This document shows positions 1-5,531 of a DNA stretch of 5,531 bases, piece by piece (positions within the stretch are counted from its first letter, which is position 1; each line of letters begins with the position of its first letter). The notes under the pieces were generated by a model. It worked only from the letters and a program-made list of their open reading frames with translations. It did not search any database and was not told the origin of the DNA. This stretch comes from an uncultured Prevotellaceae bacterium (GTDB taxonomy: Bacteria; Bacteroidota; Bacteroidia; Bacteroidales; Bacteroidaceae), in assembly GCA_946539475.1 (NCBI GenBank), contig CAMNHM010000158.1:1-5531 (forward strand), in the 5' to 3' direction. A program made the translations under genes and the position numbers.

Positions 1-3000
1 TCTTGTCGGGGCCGTAGCCCACGGAGAAGAGAATGACGTCGCGCTCGTCGCCCTGTACGTTCTCCAGGTTCTTCACAAAGATGGGCTCCTCGGCGTTGTA
101 GGCCATGTACTCTAGGTCGGGATGCTTGGCCAGCTCGTCGGTAAGGATATCCTCGATGAGGTTCTGCTGCACCTTGCTGAAGGCTACGATGCCTATCGAC
201 GCTCCGTCTGGGATGCGGCGCAGTGCCTCCTCGACGATGGCCTCTGCCTCAGCCCTGTTGCTACGTGTGCGCCCATGGTCGTAGACACCCTTGACGGGCA
301 CGAAGCGCACCTTCGAATGGCGGTCGTCGACCGACGGGAAGGTCAGCAGCCGGCCGTCGTAGTAGAGGGCGTTGCTGAAGGCTATGAGGCTCTCGTGGCG
401 CGAGCGATAGTGCCAGGAGAGGTAGTGCTCGGGCAGCGAGAGGGTGATGCAGTCGTCGAGGATGCTCTCCATGTCGTCGATGTCGGCCTCCGACTCGTCG
501 ATGGCGTTGACGTTGAAGAAGCTGGTTGGCGGCATCTGCTTGGGGTCGCCGACGACGATGAGGTTCTTTCCGCGGGCAATGGCTCCGACGGCTTCGCTGG
601 TAGGCATCTGCGACGCTTCGTCGAAGATGACGAGGTCGAAGGGCGGATGGTTGAGGTCGATGAACTGTGCCACGGAGATGGGGCTCATCAGCATGCAGGG
701 GCACAGCCGTGTCAGCAGCGTGGGCAGCTGGTCCATGATACGGCGTATGGTGACGCCCCGACCGCCCGATGATATCCATCGCTTGAGCAGTGCCAGCTCG
801 TGGTTGCCCACTTGGTCGCTGACGCGCCAGGGCAGCTGGTCGGCAAGCTTGTGGTAGAGCATTTTCTTGGTAAGCTGCTGAAACTCTTTAGCCAACTCGC
901 GATAGTGTCTGACGACACTGTCGAAGAGCAGGCCGTTGAACATAGCCAGTGAGGGGTCGGTATCGATGATGTCGAGGGCCAGGCGTCGATAGGCGCCGCG
1001 GAGCATGCGGTCGGCAGCGTCGCTGCCCGATAGCTGCTCCTGTTCCATCAGCCTGACGACGAAGTTGAGCTTCTGACTGCGCAGGGCGGGCAGGCGCACG
1101 CACCAGTATGCCCAGCTGCGCATCTTGTCGGCGTGCTGCTGCCAGCCGGCGGCGCGCTCTGCCAGCAGCGCCAGGGTGGGGTCGTCGCCCAGGTCGAAGC
1201 TGCAGGCCGACGGCGACAGGCGTCTGATCGTGTCGCTCAGGTCGTGGCAGGCTCTGCCGTGGGCTGCGCTGACGACGGCATGACGCTCGTAGCCGCACAC
1301 CTCGGCCTGCTGCTGGCAGTCGTCCAGCTGCTGGCACAGCGCCGCCAGCTCTTCGGCGACGAAGTCTGCCTTGTATTGTCGCATGCGTTTCACAAACGAG
1401 CGCTTGGAGAAGAACCTTGGCAGGAACCATTTCTGCTCGATCAGCTGCCACTCGGCGGTGAGCTGTCGCGGGTGGAGTGTCAGCACGTCGTCGGTGTATT
1501 CTGATAGCAGTTGTGCCTGCATGTCGGCAAGTTGTATATGCTGCTGTAGTCCGCTCATCGTCAGCGCCTTGCTATTTGATGTGTCGAGCACCTCTTTAAT
1601 CTGCTGACAGAGCGTCGGCAGCGTCTCGGTGATCTGTTGGCGCGCCAGCTCCGAGACTTCGTTGATCTCGAGGCCGAGCAGCGGATGGCCGCAGGGATGG
1701 CCCGATAGCTTGACCACGGTGTCGAGCTCGCGCAGCGCCTGACTGGCAGCCTGCAGCTGCTCCTCGCCGATGCCGTCGATGAAAGCGTCTGAGGGCGACA
1801 GGGGCTCTACGTCTCCGAGCGCCTCGTAGCGCGCTATGCAGTCGTAGAGCGACAGCTGGCAGGGTCGCCGCTGGTGAAGCTTCTCTACGTAGTCGAGCAG
1901 CTCCTGTCGGCGCTTCATCAGGCTGTCTTCTGTCTGCTGGTAATTCTGCGCCGCCTTTGTGCGGGCTATCTCTAGCACGTTCTTCAGCTGGTGCAGCAGG
2001 TGGCTCTTCGTCATCTTGTTCGAATGCATCTCCAGGCAGAAGGGTGCCAGGCCGATGCGCTCCATGCGTGCCTGCACGACCTGCAAGGCCGCCATCTTCT
2101 CGGCCACGAAGAGCACTTTCTTGCCGTTGTAGAAGGCATTCGAGATGATGTTCGTAATCGTCTGGCTCTTGCCCGTGCCGGGAGGGCCGTAGAGGATAAA
2201 GCTGCGATTCTGGTCCGACTCCATGACAGCCTCCAGCTGCGACGAGTCGACGTCGACGGGCAGCGCGAAGGCTGAGGGGCGCAGCTCGCGGTCGACCTTC
2301 CTGATGTCGATGGCCTCCTCGGTGCTCTCATCGCGGGCGAACTGCCTTTTCAGCAGCGCGTCGACGATCGGGTTGCGGCGCATCAGCTGTGAGTTGCTGT
2401 GGATATCGTTCCACATGACGAACTTGCTGAACGAGAACAGCCCGAGCATGGCCTCCTCGATGACGTCCCAGTGGGCATGCTCCTTGATATGTGCGCGAAC
2501 AATTGAGAACGTAGCGCGCAGGTCGACTCCGCCATCGTCCTTCGGCAGGGGTGAGAGACCGGTGATGTCGATGGCGAACGTCTGGCGGAGCATCTCTATC
2601 AGCGTGGCGTTGAAGGTCGCCTCCTCCTCACGCACGCGCAGCTGATAGTTGCCGCCGCCCTTGCGCACCAGGCGGACGGGGAGCATCACCAGCGGGGCGT
2701 AGCGGGGCTGGATGCTTTTCTCCGTCTCGTACCATTTCAGCATGCCCATCGCCAGGAAGAGCGTGTCGGCACCGTTCTCCTCCATCGCCGTGCGCGACTC
2801 GCGGTAGAGGGCCTTTACGGCTGCCGAGAGCTCGTCGTCGGTGAGGTAGGCATAGAGATGATTCTGCTTCAGGCCGTCGGTGACGACAGCCTCCAGCTCG
2901 TCGCGGTGCAGGCGCGAGATATAGTGTGCTGCCTCGTCGGGCGGCAGCTTGTCTTTCGTCGGCGTGGCCTGCATCTCGTAGCTCTCGCCTGCCAGCAGAC

Positions 3001-4243
3001 GGTTTTTGAGCGTGTCCAGGTCGAAGGAGATGAAGGGCACGGCCTTCTTCGTCAGCCGCAGGTTCAGCAGGCTGTTACGCATCGAGAAGTCGAGCAGCTT
3101 GCGCTCCCAGATCTGCAGCCGGTCGGCAGGCGTCTCGGCAGTCGCATCGCCGATGCTGACGGTGCTCTGCTGCGCCACGTCGAGGATGTCGGCGGCCGTC
3201 TCGCGGTGCAGGCCGTCTGCCGTCAGCGTGCCGTCGCTCGTCAGCGGCAGGGGGCGGATGCCTTCCAGCCGACAGCGATGGACATCGATAAAGAGGTGGA
3301 AATCGTCGGGGTGTGACAGCAGGCGCTGCTCGGCCTTGTCGACGGCCGTCTCGAAGCTGACGGCATCCGTGGCTGTCAGCGACGTCGTCTCGACCATCAC
3401 CAGCTCGTTGATGCCGTTGGCGGCACTCTTCAGCAGCAGCGAGGCATCGTCGCCGACGGTGTGCTGGTAGTATTTGTTCGTCAGCCAGCAGCCCACCATG
3501 GCGTGCCCCTTCAGCAGCACCAACAGGGGGTGCAGGCCGCACGACTCCAGGCACGAGGCCATCAGCAGCGACAGGTCGAGGCAGGTGCCCATTTTCTGGT
3601 CGAGCACCCTGGGAGCCAGCCGTATGCGCTGGCCTGTCTTCTCGAAGCTCGAGGGTGGGGCACTGTAGACGATGCCCTCCTCGCGTAGCGCGGCATAGAT
3701 GCTGGCCACCTGTGCACGTGCGCGGTTGGGGTCTTGCGTCTGATACTCGTCGAGCGAGCTCGAGCCGGTGAGCTCCTCCATCAATGTAGCGGCGCGTACG
3801 AGGATTGGCGAGAGACGTTCGGCGTTGGGCGTGACAAAGGCGGTGAGCACCTCGGGCGACGACTGCGTGCCGCTCCATTCGTCGAAAGCCAGCAGACGCA
3901 ACTCGTGCGAGGTCTCGCTGACGATCGACAGCCCTACGCTGACCGTCAGCTCAAAGTGTGTGACGACGCTCTCGGTGAGCTGGCGGAGCATGTCGAGGTC
4001 GGGCTCGATGGCGAGGCTGGTAAGTCTGACAACCTCTCCACGGGGGATGATCTCGATGTGCTCCGTGACGTTCTTCAGCAGCTCGCCGCCCAGCTGCACG
4101 CTGACTTCGTGCCAGTCGTCGTCGGTGGGATTGGCAACCTCTACAAAGCGCAGGCACTGCTCGCCGCCCTGCTGCATGGCATAGTTAAGTTGGTGCTGGT
4201 AGTCTACTCTGATGATTTCTAGTTCCTTGACATTGTCTCCCAT
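1..4243 (-). CDS. DUF4011-family SF1 (Upf1-like) helicase with N-terminal transglutaminase-like domain, partial (C-terminus beyond window)
   Basis: Predicted ATP-dependent nucleic-acid helicase or translocase, probably cytoplasmic; substrate unknown. All 1414 visible codons are open, and the start, Walker A and left edge share one frame. Residues 1 to about 190 are beta-rich and then helical. A transglutaminase-like core follows (GTCLDLSLL with C221, GHAMVGCW with H247, VETT with E285). The DUF4011 signature WERKLLDFSMRNSLLN begins at W379, and conserved family segments continue to about 611 (LKWYE at W504; FVMWND at W611). The SF1 motifs are Q669, YGPPGTGKS (K692), motif Ia VLFVAEKMAAL, IFDEASQMP (D1208/E1209), VGDPKQMPPT (1231-1240), SWHYRSRHE (1276-1284) and ENVQGDERDV (1394-1403). 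About 500 mainly helical residues lie between Walker A and the DEAS box. Motif VI and any DUF3320 or nuclease-like C-terminal domain fall outside. The start at 4243 sits about 30 bp below a perfect promoter; an in-frame ATG at 4312 lies upstream of that promoter and is rejected. Base composition resembles pheT, so nothing points to recent transfer. Family assignment is strong; biological role is unknown. Confidence 0.95.
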   Translation of the reverse strand, partial: MGDNVKELEIIRVDYQHQLNYAMQQGGEQCLRFVEVANPTDDDWHEVSVQLGGELLKNVTEHIEIIPRGEVVRLTSLAIEPDLDMLRQLTESVVTHFELTVSVGLSIVSETSHELRLLAFDEWSGTQSSPEVLTAFVTPNAERLSPILVRAATLMEELTGSSSLDEYQTQDPNRARAQVASIYAALREEGIVYSAPPSSFEKTGQRIRLAPRVLDQKMGTCLDLSLLMASCLESCGLHPLLVLLKGHAMVGCWLTNKYYQHTVGDDASLLLKSAANGINELVMVETTSLTATDAVSFETAVDKAEQRLLSHPDDFHLFIDVHRCRLEGIRPLPLTSDGTLTADGLHRETAADILDVAQQSTVSIGDATAETPADRLQIWERKLLDFSMRNSLLNLRLTKKAVPFISFDLDTLKNRLLAGESYEMQATPTKDKLPPDEAAHYISRLHRDELEAVVTDGLKQNHLYAYLTDDELSAAVKALYRESRTAMEENGADTLFLAMGMLKWYETEKSIQPRYAPLVMLPVRLVRKGGGNYQLRVREEEATFNATLIEMLRQTFAIDITGLSPLPKDDGGVDLRATFSIVRAHIKEHAHWDVIEEAMLGLFSFSKFVMWNDIHSNSQLMRRNPIVDALLKRQFARDESTEEAIDIRKVDRELRPSAFALPVDVDSSQLEAVMESDQNRSFILYGPPGTGKSQTITNIISNAFYNGKKVLFVAEKMAALQVVQARMERIGLAPFCLEMHSNKMTKSHLLHQLKNVLEIARTKAAQNYQQTEDSLMKRRQELLDYVEKLHQRRPCQLSLYDCIARYEALGDVEPLSPSDAFIDGIGEEQLQAASQALRELDTVVKLSGHPCGHPLLGLEINEVSELARQQITETLPTLCQQIKEVLDTSNSKALTMSGLQQHIQLADMQAQLLSEYTDDVLTLHPRQLTAEWQLIEQKWFLPRFFSKRSFVKRMRQYKADFVAEELAALCQQLDDCQQQAEVCGYERHAVVSAAHGRACHDLSDTIRRLSPSACSFDLGDDPTLALLAERAAGWQQHADKMRSWAYWCVRLPALRSQKLNFVVRLMEQEQLSGSDAADRMLRGAYRRLALDIIDTDPSLAMFNGLLFDSVVRHYRELAKEFQQLTKKMLYHKLADQLPWRVSDQVGNHELALLKRWISSGGRGVTIRRIMDQLPTLLTRLCPCMLMSPISVAQFIDLNHPPFDLVIFDEASQMPTSEAVGAIARGKNLIVVGDPKQMPPTSFFNVNAIDESEADIDDMESILDDCITLSLPEHYLSWHYRSRHESLIAFSNALYYDGRLLTFPSVDDRHSKVRFVPVKGVYDHGRTRSNRAEAEAIVEEALRRIPDGASIGIVAFSKVQQNLIEDILTDELAKHPDLEYMAYNAEEPIFVKNLENVQGDERDVILFSVGYGPDK

Positions 4244-4272
4244 TGCTTGTCTTCTTCCGTTTTTGACGCTTG

Positions 4273-4303
4273 CAAAGTTAGGGAAAAAAAATGAAACAGC
4301 AAA
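4273..4303 (-). promoter_or_regulatory. Bacteroidota sigma-ABfr type promoter of the DUF4011 helicase gene
   Basis: Read on the minus strand, TTTG (4303 to 4300), a 19-bp spacer and TAACTTTG (4280 to 4273) match the Bacteroidota -33/-7 consensus exactly. Transcription would start near 4266, leaving a leader of about 20-25 nt before the ATG at 4243. This supports that start codon. The spacer contains an eight-base T run (A8 on the plus strand, 4284-4291). Confidence 0.85.
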
Positions 4304-4350
4304 GAAAAACATGATTTTCCTTGTCTCGCACTCGCTGATTCGTACTTCTG
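4300..4350 (+). repeat. Imperfect direct repeat, copy A (degenerate promoter copy)
   Basis: This stretch aligns with 4384-4435 with about 10 mismatches and one single-base gap, roughly 78% identity. Shared blocks are CAAAGAAAAAC, TTTCC, CTCGCT and ATTCGTAC. Aligned to the pheT promoter, it holds CTTG (4320-4323), a 19-bp gap and TACTTCTG (4343-4350). Each element is one base off consensus, so it looks like a decayed or weak second promoter facing pheT. Its left end (CAAA, 4300-4303) doubles as the -33 element of the minus-strand promoter. Confidence 0.7.
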
Positions 4351-4383
4351 AGCTTCGCACGAAGGCACTTTCGCCCGGAAAAT

Positions 4384-4435
4384 CAAAGAAAAACGAGAAT
4401 TTCCTTTGTTTTTCGCTCGCTTATTCGTACCTTTG
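4384..4435 (+). repeat. Imperfect direct repeat, copy B (contains the intact pheT promoter)
   Basis: Second copy of the repeat, 84-85 bp downstream of the first. It carries the consensus -33 and -7 elements of pheT. The shared order CAAAGAAAAAC, TTTCC, CTCGCT, ATTCGTAC, and the same 19-bp promoter spacing in both copies, point to duplication of a promoter cassette rather than chance AT-richness. Confidence 0.7.
4405..4435 (+). promoter_or_regulatory. Bacteroidota sigma-ABfr type promoter of pheT
   Basis: TTTG at 4405-4408 (-33 element), a 19-bp spacer, and TACCTTTG at 4428-4435 (-7 element, consensus TAnnTTTG) match the Bacteroidota housekeeping promoter exactly. Transcription should begin near 4441-4444, giving a leader of only about 40 nt. 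That leaves no room for a T-box or a peptide attenuator before pheT. The match and position are seen in the sequence; activity and start point are inferred. Confidence 0.85.
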
Positions 4436-4483
4436 CAGGCAAATTGAGAAAAGTAGAAATTTAACAAAGTCAAAAACAGTAAG

Positions 4484-5531
4484 ATGAACATCTCTTATAA
4501 GTGGCTGAAAGAATACGTTGACTTCGACCTTACTCCGCAGCAGGTGTGCGACGCACTGACCTCGACAGGACTCGAAGTCGACTCTCTCGAAGAAGTGCAA
4601 TCCATACGTGGAGGCCTGAAAGGCCTGTACATAGGTCAGGTGCTGACCTGCGAGCCCCATCCCAACAGCGACCATCTCCATGTGACGACGGTCGACCTTG
4701 GGCATGGAGAGCCTAGCCAGATCGTCTGCGGCGCCCCTAACGTCGCTGCCGGCCAGAAGGTGGTCGTGGCCGACCTGGGCTGCGTCCTCTACGATGGCGA
4801 CAAGGAGTTCCAGATCAAGAAGTCGAAGCTGCGCGGCGTGGAGTCGTGCGGCATGATCTGTGCCGAGGACGAGATTGGCGTCGGCACGTCGCACGACGGA
4901 ATTATCGTACTGCCCGACGATGCCGTCGTCGGTACCCCCGCAGCTGAATACTATCATCTGGAGAGCGACTGGCTGATCGAGATCGACATCACCGCCAACC
5001 GCGCCGACGCGCTGTCACACTGGGGCGTGGCACGCGACCTCTATGCCTGGCTGCTGCGCAACGGACATCCCACGAGCCTCCATCGATCCTCCTGCGAGGC
5101 CTTCAGCGTCGACAACCACGACCTGCCCATCGATGTCGTCATCGAGAACAGCGAGGCCTGCCGCCGCTATGCCTGCGTCAGCGTCACCGGATGCGAGGTG
5201 AAGGAGTCGCCGGAGTGGCTGCAGGAGAAGCTCCGCATCATCGGCCTGCGGCCTATCAACAATATCGTTGACATCACCAACTACGTCATGATGGCCTATG
5301 GCCAGCCCCTCCACTGTTTCGATGCCGACATGGTGACGGGACGCAAGATCGTGGTGAAGACCATGCCCGAGGGCACACCCTTCGTCACGCTCGACGGCGT
5401 AGAGCACCGCCTGAGCGACCGCGACCTCGCCATCTGCAATGCCGAGGAGCCGATGTGCATCGCCGGCGTCTTCGGCGGAAAGGGTAGCGGCACCTACGAG
5501 ACGACCCACAGCGTCGTCCTCGAGAGCGCCT
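4484..5531 (+). CDS. pheT: Phenylalanyl-tRNA synthetase beta subunit, partial (N-terminal 349 residues)
   Basis: Beta subunit of the cytoplasmic alpha2-beta2 synthetase (EC 6.1.1.20) that charges tRNA-Phe; this subunit binds tRNA and edits mischarged Tyr-tRNA-Phe. The start MNISYKWLKEYVDFDL is typical of the family. Residues about 44-155 form the EMAP/OB-like tRNA-binding domain (GLYIGQVLTCEPHPNSDHL, VCGAPNV, IKKSKLRGVESCGMICAEDE). ITANRADALSHWGVARDL (169-186) starts the B1-type region. Residues from about 215 are the B3/4 editing domain, with NNIVDITNYVM, GQPLHCFD and AGVFGG. T265, H277 and E347 align by spacing with the E. coli editing residues T249, H261 and E334, so editing is probably intact. 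The usual length is near 800 residues, so the B5, catalytic-like and FDX-ACB domains lie outside the window. The ATG at 4484 follows an A-rich leader without a Shine-Dalgarno, as is usual in Bacteroidota. pheS is not upstream; the gene is read from its own promoter. Confidence 0.98.
   Translation, partial: MNISYKWLKEYVDFDLTPQQVCDALTSTGLEVDSLEEVQSIRGGLKGLYIGQVLTCEPHPNSDHLHVTTVDLGHGEPSQIVCGAPNVAAGQKVVVADLGCVLYDGDKEFQIKKSKLRGVESCGMICAEDEIGVGTSHDGIIVLPDDAVVGTPAAEYYHLESDWLIEIDITANRADALSHWGVARDLYAWLLRNGHPTSLHRSSCEAFSVDNHDLPIDVVIENSEACRRYACVSVTGCEVKESPEWLQEKLRIIGLRPINNIVDITNYVMMAYGQPLHCFDADMVTGRKIVVKTMPEGTPFVTLDGVEHRLSDRDLAICNAEEPMCIAGVFGGKGSGTYETTHSVVLESA

Noticed and set aside
122..857. Plus-strand frames up to 216 codons long opposite the helicase gene
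   Set aside because: They are antisense shadows of GC-rich coding sequence; the minus-strand frame carries clear helicase motifs here (DEAS box, GDPKQ, YRSR).
3075..3878. Minus-strand frame of 267 codons in a different frame from the helicase
   Set aside because: Its Arg/His/Pro/Ala-rich translation is typical of a frame-shifted shadow, and the main frame has the transglutaminase-like and DUF4011 motifs over the same bases.
4244..4312. In-frame N-terminal extension of the helicase gene from an ATG at 4312, giving a Phe-rich hydrophobic start
   Set aside because: The extension would contain the perfect -33/-7 promoter (4273-4303) as coding sequence, and its Phe run comes from the AT-rich tracts. 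The ATG at 4243 lies just downstream of the predicted transcript start.
4353..4366. Short inverted repeat CTTCG-CA-CGAAG considered as a terminator or operator
   Set aside because: The loop is only two bases, the stem is five pairs, no T run follows, and no gene ends here since the flanking genes diverge.
4212..4491. Two overlapping open frames of about 90 codons, one on each strand, across the intergenic region
   Set aside because: They cover both promoters and the starts of both real genes, have Lys/Phe/Ser-rich compositions typical of AT-rich non-coding DNA, and match no family I recognise.
4421..5509. Minus-strand frames of 164 and 178 codons opposite pheT
   Set aside because: They lie antisense to a well-conserved pheT frame and show only shadow-type composition.
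1..5531. CRISPR arrays, tRNA or rRNA genes, insertion sequences, attachment sites
   Set aside because: No spaced repeats, RNA-gene signatures, transposase motifs or terminal inverted repeats were seen; nearly all of the window is accounted for by two continuous coding frames.

Overview
The window carries two divergent, protein-coding genes that both run off the window edges, separated by a 240-bp AT-rich intergenic region. The coding parts are GC-rich. The promoter elements are of the Bacteroidota type (TTTG, 19 bp, TAnnTTTG), the starts lack a clear Shine-Dalgarno sequence, and the pheT protein is of ordinary bacterial type. Together these suggest a chromosomal segment of a GC-rich member of the Bacteroidales, probably Prevotellaceae. 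The genus is an inference.

Left part (1-4243, minus strand): one uninterrupted reading frame of 1414 codons, open at the left edge. I read the frame codon by codon and found no stop. It encodes a very large multidomain protein of the DUF4011 / superfamily-1 (Upf1-like) helicase family. From the N-terminus it has a beta-rich region, a transglutaminase-like core with a C221/H247/E285 candidate triad, the DUF4011 signature (about 375-396), and an SF1 helicase core. The helicase core has a Q-motif (Q669), Walker A (686-693), DEAS box (1208-1211), GDPKQ (1232-1236) and a late motif at 1394-1402. A mostly helical insertion of about 500 residues splits the core. The C-terminal end, where relatives carry further domains, lies outside the window.

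Middle (4244-4483): two divergent, consensus-perfect Bacteroidota promoters, one for each gene, both with exactly 19-bp spacers. Between and partly overlapping them lies an imperfect direct repeat of about 50 bp (roughly 78% identical). One copy is the pheT promoter; the other is a degraded version of it.

Right part (4484-5531, plus strand): the first 349 codons of pheT, the phenylalanyl-tRNA synthetase beta subunit. They cover the N-terminal tRNA-binding (EMAP/OB-like) domain and the B3/4 editing domain, with the known editing residues conserved. The gene has its own promoter and is not preceded by pheS.

The two genes have no obvious functional link. pheT is housekeeping; the helicase-like protein belongs to a family with proposed roles in nucleic-acid processing and anti-phage defence, which this window alone cannot settle.
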